Both the position numbers and the translations under genes were made by a program. Of a DNA stretch of 64,000 nt, positions 36,951 to 48,700 are shown one piece after another. Positions within the stretch are counted from its first letter, which is position 1. Each line of letters starts with the position of its first letter. Origin of the DNA: Wuchereria bancrofti (taxonomy: Eukaryota > Nematoda > Chromadorea > Rhabditida > Onchocercidae); NCBI GenBank assembly GCA_005281725.1, contig SSBO01000003.1, positions 5,766,495 through 5,830,494 of the forward strand, read 5' to 3'. Below the pieces are notes generated by a model, which saw nothing but the letters and a program-made list of their open reading frames with translations, had not been told where the DNA came from and did no database searches.

Positions 36951-39858
36951 TAAATGGTAATAAAATTGTTAAAATCAGTCACTTCCCTAGGTAGCACTGT
37001 TTATTCAACTTTAAATTTTGATCATTCCAATCCGATATTCATTCATCAAATATTTATTGTTTACGTGAACCCTAATTAACTCTGATATTATTATTTTGTC
37101 AAGTAAATGTCTTTAAATTGTTTTGTGTAGTAATCACTGTATTATTCATTTGTAAATTTCATATGACCATTAGAACACTAATGTATATACGGTTCATAGC
37201 ATTGTATTTCCCGGATTTCTCTTGGCGACTACAAATTTCCAAACGGTCTCTTTATGTTCCTTATTTTTATTCTATTTAATGAAGATTTATGCTGCTTTGT
37301 GTTTAGTTATACTATGCTTAGTTAAACTTTAATGATCCTTGTTGATTTTTTTTTTAAATATTCGACGTATCGTAAGCATAGCGGGGATTATATGAAATAA
37401 TTATGGATTATTCTAAGAAAAAGACTATATGCTACAAATTCGAGTTTTTTAAGTTATCGTCTATTTGGAGAATTATGTTAAAGAAATTTCGGAACTGATC
37501 CTTGATGTGCGCTACTGCGGTGTAAGTAGGGTATGGGATAGCGTCTTAAATTATCATAGTGATGATGACTTCAAACACTGGATAAAGTTTGTTGTAAACA
37601 ACCATTGTATATTTTCTGTAATTTCCACTATGTGTATGCTAGCTAGTAGCTGTTATTATGTGTAACATCAGTAATGGCAGAAAGAAACGAAAAGGTAATT
37701 ATGTGTTATTTGGTTTTGGAAGTAATAAGAAATTTTTGGCTTCCGTCTCGATTTTTTGATCGCGCAGGAAAAAATTTAAGAGTTTTGTTTTTTCTTATTT
37801 TCTCTTTATTGTACTAACATTTTCTTATTACTCAAGTCATTGTTTTTTGCTTTACATACAGTGTCGATTACTCATCGAATAAACTTTCATTCATTGATTT
37901 CGTCTTATCTTAAGGAAGGATGAGCGTTTCGGGAAGCAAATGCTGAGTCCGGGAAGAAATTCTCTTCATCACCGATTAGAAAGAAAGACGGAAATAAATC
38001 AGTCTTAGGTTATAAAATTTAGAAGTCTTTACCTGAGCGTGAAACTTTACAAAAAAAATTTCTCGTGTGAGTTGTCCTGTGCCTCTATGTCGTTCTCGAT
38101 TTACTTTAGGATTAAACAATTTAGTTATGTGTAAACGCTTTTCTGTTCATACCTTCTTTGAATAGAGATTCAGTTTGAACTTCTCATTTGTTAAATTACT
38201 GATAAATGCCTCTTCGCCATTGTCTGTTTGTCATTGCTCCTTATCATCCCAAACGTTTTTACCGGTGATTTCTTTCTTTTTCACATTAGTATCAATCAGC
38301 TCCTTTTGCAGTAAATATTATTTATTTTTACTTCTATTATTTATTTTTATCTTCTCGAATGAACATAGTCAAAAGTTTGATATAAGAATTTACGGAGATT
38401 TACCTTGCGAACTGCCTATTAGGAAAATTCCTACAACATGAGTTAGTTCAGTTTATTTAGTTAACTCAAGTCTTTTCTCTAAAAATTTTAATCTTTTTAA
38501 GAATACAGTTCTTCATGGAATGTTCGTTTGTGTCATCCCCATTATGCCTCGTAATCGTAACAAACAAATAGAAAATAAAGGGTAGCAAAATATTTGATGA
38601 TTTTGGAGCAAGGCTGAACAACTTAGTGAAGATAAAACTACCACTGTTTAATAATTTGAAAGTTTGGAATAAGTCTATGGGAATAAAAGGTTGGTTGTTT
38701 GAAAGAAAAAAAAAACGCTTTGAGCATCTAAATTCAGGACGTAATTGCTGATAGTTCCGAACAAGATGTCAGAATTTCCTGCGACCTTCAAGAGATACAC
38801 CATTTAAAATTCCAGGTCAGAAATGAGTTTCTTTATAAGTTTTCAATAGTGTCCCACTGTTCAGTTATCTAAAATTCTTGTTGTATAGGTTTCTTAGACC
38901 CTTATAACTTTAAGTGAACCAAACGTCTAATGGTTCTTACGCTTGACAGATCCATCCCTTCGTAGCTATTATGTTGCAAAATTGCAAAAATTAATTTCTA
39001 ATAATATTGGACAAGATAGCAACTGCAGTTACTAAACATATTTGCACAGGGATTTCCCCCTATATTAAACATAGGGACTCTCCCCTATAACCTACAAAAA
39101 GTACAGTGTTTGAAATTTTAAGTCATAAGTGAATATACTTACATCTCTAATGCATTTTGAGAATATTCCAAGTTACTTTGTGATCAGATTGATACCTCAG
39201 AAGCATTTTCGAAGGAATAATGTAACGCCATATTATATTGGTGTTATTTATTTAAATGAAGATGAGAATATCTTGATGCAATAATTTTTGAAAGTTCAGA
39301 TTGGATTGTTAGCGATACTAGTAATAGTGATGTATAACATGAGAAACTTCATTTTATTTTATTACTGACTAAGATAACTTGTGCTTTTGAAGTTCTCATA
39401 AATGCCATCTATTTATTATCATCTCCGTTTGAGAAAGAAAAACAATTAAAGAAAGAGCTGCTATGAAGATGGATTCAGTGAATTCAAGCAGTTCCAGTGA
39501 ATGATTCATCGTCTGCATCTAGTTTCTCTCAAAAAATATCCCTGCGGTAATATCCTGTTCATATCTGTCGCCTTGTTTTATTGTCATTATGCGACTTCCT
39601 CCTACATGTTATTCATGCTGTCCTTAACAACTTCATCTTGCACATCACATTCCACTTACTCCACTTACCACCCAGTGTAATCGTAAGTTCATCTCTCATT
39701 CAACAACGATTTTTCACGAACAACATATGTTTTAATCTTGATAAACTGGCATTGATTATTAACTGTTTTTTAGTGTTAGTATTTTTGTTTAAGATTACTT
39801 TTGTTTAGTATTTTTGAGATTACATACTTATTTATGGCCATATAAATAGATTGTGGAA

Positions 39859-40155
39859 ATGACGATGAACATCGCTGCAAATTCCGATCTTATGGCTTTT
39901 ATTTATTTTGCTTTTTTTTCCATACCATTATTAGCTATCGGTTTACAATCAGGAAGTTTTTACTTCGCTTACAAATTACATATGCATATAGGGCTGTTTA
40001 GTCACTTGACAACAGTTCTACCCGGCGACGTCCATCGAATAAGGGCCGGTCCGATTCCCTTAAAGATTTATTTCGACAAACGACACTTCTGTTCGTATCT
40101 TCCTTTGCTTCTCTGTTTCTTTTCTACCTACCTTTGTTTCGATAAAGTTTTGTGA
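39859..40155 (+). CDS. Hypothetical 98-residue ORF
   Basis: A single open frame starting MTMNIAANSDLMAFIYFAFF with a hydrophobic N-terminal half, then HLTTVLPGDVHRIRAGPIPL and a Cys/Leu/Phe-rich end. Composition is less biased than random AT-rich frames. ATATAAATAG lies just upstream at about 39841-39850. There is no homologue I recognise and no splice structure, so it may be a chance frame. Confidence 0.2.
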   Translation: MTMNIAANSDLMAFIYFAFFSIPLLAIGLQSGSFYFAYKLHMHIGLFSHLTTVLPGDVHRIRAGPIPLKIYFDKRHFCSYLPLLLCFFSTYLCFDKVL

Positions 40156-41033
40156 AGGGTAAAACAGACGAGAAAACTTTTTTAAGTTCTTTTTTCTGCT
40201 TTCCATCGCCTAACACTTTGATTCCTCGCATGATGACGTGGCGCCATTACCATTGTAGTGACGAAAACGTTGAAAAAATGTTTCGTATTGCTCTTCCGAG
40301 CTACTGATACTTTCCTTATCTTCTACTTACATAGTTCATCAGTTTGAATGCTTTGATGGACGTTACGAAAGAATTGTCTGTAGATGGTTTAAATAGATAG
40401 AACCATTTGATGTCTACATCGAGAATTCATGAATGATCATTAAACAGTTTTAGTAGTGGGAATTAACTTAACCTAACCAGATGGGGTGAACACAGCAGTA
40501 CACAGCAGAATGGGAGAGAATGGCAGAATGAAACAGAATAAGTAATTTGCCGCGGAGTAGAAATATGGTAAATTGAACTTATTGATCTAAGGACCCAATA
40601 TGCGCAGTATGTAACGATATATGGTAGTACTGATCGACGATTCCTGGCAGTGTGTAACGATTCCTCTACGTCTACTTAGCTTTATCTGATTCAACAAAAC
40701 TACTCTTTCGGACTACTGATATGCTCGCTTACTAATACCTTTATTTAAATCTTTTGCTTTTTTATATATATAAATTTACGTCATTTTCGTGCGAGTAAAA
40801 TACACAATTCTGTGCAATGAAAGAAAGTTATGCGAACACAATTGAGCCACGGTCATGTCATCTTCGTTTCATAAATACTCATTGAATCACTGAATCTACG
40901 TACAGTCGATCCTTTCGGCGCTCTCTAAAACTCATCGATGATCTCTTCTCCATATCACTGATAACACCTCCATCTCTACACACATACAAGAAGAGATTGG
41001 GAACGATAGAAGTGGGAACTGTTTTAAAAACGA

Positions 41034-41041
41034 TGACGTCA
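41034..41041. promoter_or_regulatory. Perfect CRE (TGACGTCA)
   Basis: An 8-base palindromic CRE/ATF-Jun consensus, about 1.75 kb upstream of the Jun-homologue ATG in a locally G+C-enriched stretch. The presence of the site is certain; its use is inferred. Confidence 0.6.
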
Positions 41042-41151
41042 TGCGGGGAGTGTTGAAGAAGTGCGAGAAGAGGAATAGCATAGCTTGTAAGTAGAGTGTA
41101 CCTACCGACCATTCAAAAGATCGCATACTTTGTGGAGGGCACCAGAGAGCA

Positions 41152-41158
41152 TGACTCA
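41152..41158. promoter_or_regulatory. Perfect AP-1/TRE site (TGACTCA)
   Basis: The canonical AP-1 heptamer, 28 bases before a second copy at 41180-41186. A near-match TGACTCC lies between them (41169-41175). Confidence 0.55.
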
Positions 41159-41179
41159 TCCATCCAACTGACTCCGCAC

Positions 41180-41186
41180 TGACTCA
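41180..41186. promoter_or_regulatory. Perfect AP-1/TRE site (TGACTCA)
   Basis: Second of two close TGACTCA heptamers upstream of the Jun homologue. Confidence 0.55.
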
Positions 41187-42077
41187 TCCCATTTCAGGCT
41201 GAACCGACACAGCACAGCACCAACCACCGTCGAGTATATCTCTACTGGCGTTCTCCAGTGGACGTATGCGTGTGACCGACCATCTGCCATACGTATCCGT
41301 GTGAAGCATGTGTACGCTGACAGTGTTTGTGGGTCTCTTTTGACTCTGTGAAGCAAAAAGCTTTCGGTAGAAAGTCCCGCGAAGAATGCCTGTTGCAAAT
41401 TGTTAAGCTGTCATTTCCTTCTCGAAGTAATCTGGCTGGCCATAGCTTTGCATAATGGACATCGATTTTTCATGTCTTTTCATTTTTATTTAACTCTTTC
41501 ATTACTTCCTATAATGCTAACATGGGCTTATTATAAGTGACGCTGTAACGCCATCGTATAAAGCGTAGCGTGAACTCGGCAAGCTTTTCCATACGATTAA
41601 TCCTTTGCACTTATAAAAGAAATATTTAATAGTAAGTAAATTTCATCCTTCGTGAAATCTGTCTACTTTAAATATTAGCTTCATAAATGATATTCACGTC
41701 AAACTGTTGATGGCCTGAAGAGATTTCGTTAGTTATCTGATACAGAGAGGATCTGGAAGATTTGCAACCGGTGAGATCTGGAAGATTTTGCAAAAAAAAA
41801 AGAGTGTTGTAACTTAGATCAGAGTGAATCTCCGAACATAAAGATTGTTAGAAAATTTCAGTAAGATTTAATGATTCCCATATATGTGACACTTTCCTCA
41901 AATCTCCTTCACTAAATATCGATTCATCCCCAACACAGCAAAGACACGACGATCCGCATCCCTATAGCCGTAGTACACGTCAGGTAACGTAAACGCCACG
42001 CGGCACTACGGAAAACCTCCTGGCAACACCAAACATCCACTTCCCTTACTAATTTACGTAATGAGCAAGGCGAGTAA

Positions 42078-42084
42078 TGAGTCA
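42078..42084. promoter_or_regulatory. Perfect AP-1/TRE site (TGAGTCA)
   Basis: Third AP-1 consensus, about 700 bases before the Jun-homologue start, in the opposite orientation to the 41.1-kb pair. Confidence 0.5.
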
Positions 42085-42792
42085 CTATGCAAACTGGCGT
42101 CTCAGCGTTGTTATCTGATTAGTTTCACGTAGAGGATACATATGCGGTGTAGAATCCCGGGATGAATAGAGTCAAGTTTTGCTTCTAGTGGAAGGTGAGG
42201 TACAGTTTTTTACCTGATGACCTAATCAAGTAGAAATTATGGATTATTAGAAAATGGAAGGTTTCCTTTCAAAACTTTATTAATTTCAAGCAAATAACTC
42301 TCCCTTAGTTTTCTATTTCATATGGCATATCTTTAATACGATGATCCATATATTGCAAGAAGACAAAAAGATTAACTAATATGGATATCTGGAGAAGTTT
42401 CATTCTTCATATGAAAGATTTGATTTGACCAAACTTGAATATATCGTTGTTATTGTAACCTAACTATAAGAAAGAAAAATTTAGAATTTTCTGTCTACAC
42501 TGAGAAAATTCCTGGTTTTGAAAACTCCTACTATGTTATTGTTTATAATTTAAACACCAACGGCTCTTCAGCTGTTTTTATTTATTTGATTTAAATCCTG
42601 AAACAGGGAATCGTACAATGTTTTCCATCCTTCCAAAATAATAAGTTAATATGTTGATCTTGAACCGTTTCATTGATATCTATGCCATTACTTCGACTTA
42701 TAATTCATTGAAAAGACTTAATTTTCCGGATTTTTTGCTATCGAACACTACTTTGTCCAATGTTCTTAAATTTTTAGGATTTCTTAAAAGAA

Positions 42793-45700
42793 ATGTCAAC
42801 AATGCCATCTTCTGCAGCAGGAACAACTACTGATTTGTCGACAACGAATACAGCATCATTGAAACAGCTAAAAAACAGCATGCATCTCGATTTCTCGTCT
42901 CCTACATCATCAAAAAAGCAAGTAATTAGTGCTGACCTATTGGATATCATCAAAGCATCACCAACGATAGGGAAAATGTTTTCCCAAGGTAAGATTTAGT
43001 ATTTTATTCAGAGACTATATCACTAATAATAATACTATGTGATATAGTCATCATTTTATTAATCTTTAAATGTTCGTTATTGCTTTCTATAAGCTTTCGA
43101 AATTGGCTCAGAAAACTTTACTGGAATGAAGTCAGATTTACTGCTATCATTTAAAATATATAAAATATTATTGAAATTCATATTTTTATGAATTTGAAAC
43201 ATTTACCAACCCACTGATTTGTTTTTAAGATTGAGCGTGTTTATTTGTAAAGTTATTGCTTACTACAGGTACAACCACGCCGACCCCAACGAAATTATTG
43301 TATCCTTCTGAAGTTACATTGGCACAGCGGCAGTATGCTCAAGGTTTTATCGGTAAGAAAATTAACTGAGTTATAATGTTTATTGACTTAGTCGCCAAAA
43401 CTTGAAATTCTATGAATTATTCCTATTCTCATTCTACTTTAATCGCTGTTTTACAATGGCAACGGCTGTTTGCTTTCTGAAATCTCCCTAAGAAGATTAA
43501 GCTACCTTTCCTTCACAAATATCACTAGATTATACGAACAGTTATCCACTGTTTTGTATAGGAAGAGTACGGCTTGCCACATTTTACTGAACTATCATAA
43601 AATTAACACAATATTTCCCACATGAAGCAGAAAAATTATTGATAGATTGTAGTATAAACTGAAGCAACCTGAAGTACATTTGTCGGCGGGATCATATTCA
43701 TGCTGTACAAGTGTTTGTTTAAAAAAATCTTAGAAATGTGTCGTAGATATATTAAATCTAATTTTATTTTTCATTATTATATTTACAACTAACCTCACGT
43801 CTACCATCTCCTAAATTGTTGTAGACATCGTTATCCGTTATCGTTATCAAATGTTTTTCTGTCATTTCTCTCGTGAGCTCAAAAGAGCTTTTCGACGTAT
43901 TCATTATCTGTTTCGTCGAACTCTTGCGTAGATAGTCATGTAGACTAGTTTGTTAGTGATTTTCCTATGATAGTCATGTAGACTAGTTTGTTAATGATTT
44001 TTTTTTCTCTATTTGATACCACCTGTTATTTTCTCTCTCTCTCTTAATATCCTTCTTGCATAGATTAGATGATATTAACAATTGTCTCAAGTGTGACAGA
44101 AGCAGTTCGTTATGGAATGAAACTAAAAAAGCGATTTTGAAATTCGGATGGATGACAAAAATCACTCACTTGCAGCTAAAAACCTGAATTGCAACTGGCA
44201 AAGAAATACTATTGCAAGCTGATACTATTCAGAACAAAATTGAATTTATGTTGTGAACTGAATAAAAGTGCATTAGACTGAAATATTTGGAAGCCATGAA
44301 ATGTTGATCTTATTTTCCCGTCCTTAGAAGGGTGGTTGAGGCTTGTATCGATTGACAAATTAGTGAACTTTTAAAAATATATGTCTATGAAAAGATGCAC
44401 GGTTGAAATAGAAAGTGCTTTTATATCAAAGGAAGAATTATAAAATTAAAAAGTATTTTTGCTGAAGACAGCCGAATTTAATTAATACTTGATTGAAGTG
44501 GTTTATCTATCGATTTGAGATTTTCCGGACCAGTCTTGAGGAAGGATGGAGTTTTTTTTAATAGATTAAGAGAAAAACTTGGTTTTGCGTTTTGAGAGCT
44601 TAAGTGAGAGTGGTAGTTATTCTGGCGACGCGTTGAAGCATCCAAAGATTTCTGATTTTGAAGTAATTTGTGTTAGTTGTTTACCGCTTTCAAAGTTTAC
44701 AAATAGCTTTGTAAGAGGTACGACATATCCCTTCGCTACTTCATTGCACTCTAGCAACGATTATGTTGATTTTACTTTAAGAGTTTAGATATTCTATCAC
44801 TTAGCGCACTCGCTTGTATTCAATTAATGGAATTCTTCATGTTTCTACAAAAAAGACACTTCTCAGTTATTGCATTTATTTTCATCGTCATTAGAAGTAC
44901 AACAGCATCATTAATATAAATAAATCCTGGAAGGTTGTAACTTCTATATTATACATGGATTGTTGGGACTTTCCATCAGAATGCTGTTATAGGGAGATAG
45001 GTGGATTATACAAATGGCTTCCATTCTTGTTTTGTTGCATTTTTTTTTTCAAATAATCGTTCTAATTTTTTTCAATTTTCATAGGTCATTGTATTTCACT
45101 GTTTAACTGACTTTTTTCAAATTAATTTTTTTTAGCGTAGCGAATTTATTTTCTAAATTAGAAATGGGAAGCATATTTCGATATATCGCTGCATAGATAT
45201 AAAATTTGATTTTCAGTCATAACAGTACTTCGTTATTCTATTTTCAATTTTTGAAATAACAGGATAATGGCCTGTTTGATAGTACTGTATGCTGGATCGC
45301 TCAGCTCTTTATTCAAGAGAATCAAACTTTTGATGTTATCGAACTGTTATTGTATTATTATTATTGATTTTTAAGAGCGGTAGAGGAAGCATTTAGGAAT
45401 ACAACAGAGATGTTTCAGATGCATTGACACAGGTGCAACAGTTGAACGGATTTGTGCCGTCACCAGCACTTCTCAATTCCCCGAGTTTTCTGGCTCCTTT
45501 GTTTCAGTCAGTTGCCGCATCAACTAGTAACAATGACCAAACAAAAACGGTTACAAGTCCTGTACTAACTAGTCCAAACAGGTAACCTTCTCAGAATATT
45601 TAAATTCTACCAGTTTTTTGGCTGGAGTTTGATTTCTTAAAGAAAACAAGCTGGTAAGAGAACTTGTTGCTGAAAAGGTTATTTTTCCCCTAATTACAAT

Positions 45701-48700
45701 TCTCTCACTGGCTTCGTTTATTTAACTTATTTTAAGAATGTGTTTCCTTCTTTAGTTCGCATTTTGTTTGTAAGCTGCCTCTGCCCAGTGCTGCTGTACT
45801 TTTAAAGGCAGATACTGTGGTTTGATTTTAACAGCCATCTTAACTTTGCTTCTGCCTAGATAATACGGAAGAAGAAACAGTTTGTAAATGCATTTTTGTA
45901 TTCAGTGTAGAAATATTTGTGTCTCCCAGTTATTGTTTCTGAAGAAATTGGAATATTAGGATTAAGTGGAGAGACTACACTACACTACAGAATTTCAGCG
46001 TAATATAGGTAGTGATGAAAGTGTTTCCGGATGAAATTCATAAGGAGTAAAGTATTCCTGAGATAACTTGTGCGAATAATAACATCAAAGAGTTAGTAAC
46101 CACCAGAGCAGCATTTGTAGCGAGATATCGCTGTATTGGGGCAGCATATATGACAAGACTGGAGAAAGGAACGGAGATGTGACTGCTGTATTGCCTGTGC
46201 CTGTCAAGCGGGATTTTGTAGGAGACTGTCTAGCTATTGCAGAGGGGAGAGGCGTGCTGTAGGTGCTGCTGCTGCTGTTGTTGTTGGAGGAGGAAAAGAG
46301 AGGTACAAGGCAAGGTATAAGGGAACAGAACTAGCAGCATCATAACACACCTGTGCTGTGTGTTGCTTGCTCGTCGCCTCCGCCTTTTCCATTCCATCCT
46401 TCCGCTCCGCCCGTCTCTTTTCTTTGCACTCCTCGGAAGTGCGCACGGACCGTTCGAATTTCATTCTCCACAAAAACGCACACAAATGCATTTCTCCTCT
46501 GTTTTGGCTTGCTTTGCTTGTTTTAGATGAATCAGCAAGTAGCAACAATACCAGCTGCAACTTTGCATGTTACGCCTCCCTCTCATCTGGCAAACACACT
46601 TTGCACCTATACCTCGTATCTACTGTTGTAGTGCATTGATGGTTCCGTCCAGTAATAGGCTTCTTAATCTCGGCTCAAATATTTCTAAGTACTTTTGAGA
46701 ACTGATGACAGTATGTCGCTTCTGTGCATTCGTAGTGTAGCATCATCTTTTCTGGTTCATATCATTGATATGTAGTCCCAGATTTTCACACCTGACTCTA
46801 ACATGTGTTAAGTTTAACGACACTTGCCTGGCCTGCTTATATTATCTGCTAAGTGACTGTCTCTGCTTTTGCTTTTGTAATTACTACATACTTTTTCTCT
46901 TTATCGTTTACTTCCTTCAGTCCTATTTAAGAAAAGTTTCGATTTTGATGACTTGGGGAATCGTTTTATGTCATGTTACTTATGAAAAGTTGAAGGGGAT
47001 TACTTTTATATGTGAGGGATTGTCACATTTTCGACTTCAGTTCCTAAATTATTCATGCGTCTATCTAAATGATAGATCTGACTGAAACCAATTTTTTGGA
47101 ATAAACATTTTTCCTTCCTTTTTTCAAATATCTAAACTTCATTTGAATGCTTGATTTCTCCTTTTCGAAAAGACATGTGCTTCCTCAGTGAAAGCGTTTC
47201 GCTGTCCTTCACTAAGACACCGTACTTGTCCAATTTTTAAATTGTGTATCCTTATTTTGTAAAAAGATATTTCATATTTTTTGCTTCTTTATCGAAGTTC
47301 TTTGTTTCAGGGAATCGTTGTCAGTAATAATGCAAGCAGCTATGAGTGGTATGGGCTCGCTTGCGGGTTATAGTTTCACCCAGTTAACCCCAACCCAGCT
47401 TGCTACTCCTTATGCTGTGGCAACGTCGTCTACGGCAGCAACAACAACAACTTCTGTGCATCAACAATCGGTTGGTTCATCATCAACCACTACAGCTGTT
47501 ATGTATCCTGATGATATAACCATGAAAAATGAATTACCAGGTTCATTGTTAACTTATTAATACTGCTATACATACGTGTTTTACCAATATTGTACGTGTA
47601 GCAACCTTCTTTTGAATGTGGCTTATTCTATCAACTGCAACTTTATTATCTTCCTCCGATGCATCTTCATAATTTTAGGTTGCAGTTCGGTAACATCCCT
47701 GCAATCGGAAAGTATTAACGATGCATCAACTTATGATGCTTATACAACTAGTGAAAGTAATGAAATGGAAGCATGCACGTCATCTATACGTTCAAGTGCC
47801 AGTCCTAGAAGTCAAGAAGAGCATGTTTTCATGGGTCCATTCTCGTACGTTTCCCTTTGCAATTTAATTTTCATTTTCGGGGTAAAGTAAGTCTTTAGAA
47901 GTTTTTTGTTTAAATTTTCTTGAATGCACTTGGTGTGAAACAAGTTTTTGTTTTTATGCTCTTGACGGATGGTATATATATATATATATATATATGTGTG
48001 CTTGCTGATTCTTTTTTTTGGCTGACTTGCTGATTTATGTTCTCGTGATAGTCTTTTTCCACTTTAGCCTTGAGTTTTCTATTCCTTTTGTGCATTTCTG
48101 TCTTAGCTTTAACTTTCGTCGGAAAGCATCAGGAAAAACAAAAGGAAGTGAAATAATTAAGCTAGGCACTGCAGTTAAAACATAGAGGTCAAGTGTTTTA
48201 AAATGTCACAAGAGCATTTGATTAGAATGCAAGAGATAAAGAATAGTTCTAACTATGAAGATGCTCTTTGCAAATACGAAAGAAGTCTGCTTTAAAATGA
48301 AAAAAGCTGATCTTAAAAGAATGTACCTATCAACATTTCTAATATTAATATGAAATATGTAGAATTGTCCTTGAAATTCCTTTGTTATAATGTAAGCTTT
48401 TTTCTTGAATATTTCAAACTGTTTAAAACGTATTATGTTAAAAGTGGACTTATAGGTCAGGCCAACAGATCTGTAAGATGTTTCTGTTTGGTTTTGTACG
48501 TTGGGACAGGAAATTTTTTAAACCGTATGAATGTCCTGGCCAAATATTATTCTGTGAGCAACAAATTCCTTATGTATTCGATTATATGGACGTCAAATTG
48601 TTTTGAGTTGAAAAAAATACATTGGCTAAAGAAATTTTTGGTAGCATACTGCAGCATGAGGAGTCAGTGATAGGTGAGTATAAATATATGGTGACATATG

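Larger units (their letters stand above)
36951..42777. other. Intergenic with putative Jun-gene control region
   Basis: No gene is firmly supported from 36951 to about 40200. From about 40200 to 42150 base composition becomes less AT-rich and contains CRE and AP-1 consensus sites listed separately. Open frames on the minus strand in 40879-41398 appear to be a by-product of the higher G+C content. This is the probable promoter and 5' UTR region of the Jun homologue. Confidence 0.5.

Noticed and set aside
40879..41398. Overlapping minus-strand open frames of 75-80 residues
   Set aside because: They overlap each other in different frames within a G+C-enriched promoter-like stretch and have no splice support or recognisable domain.
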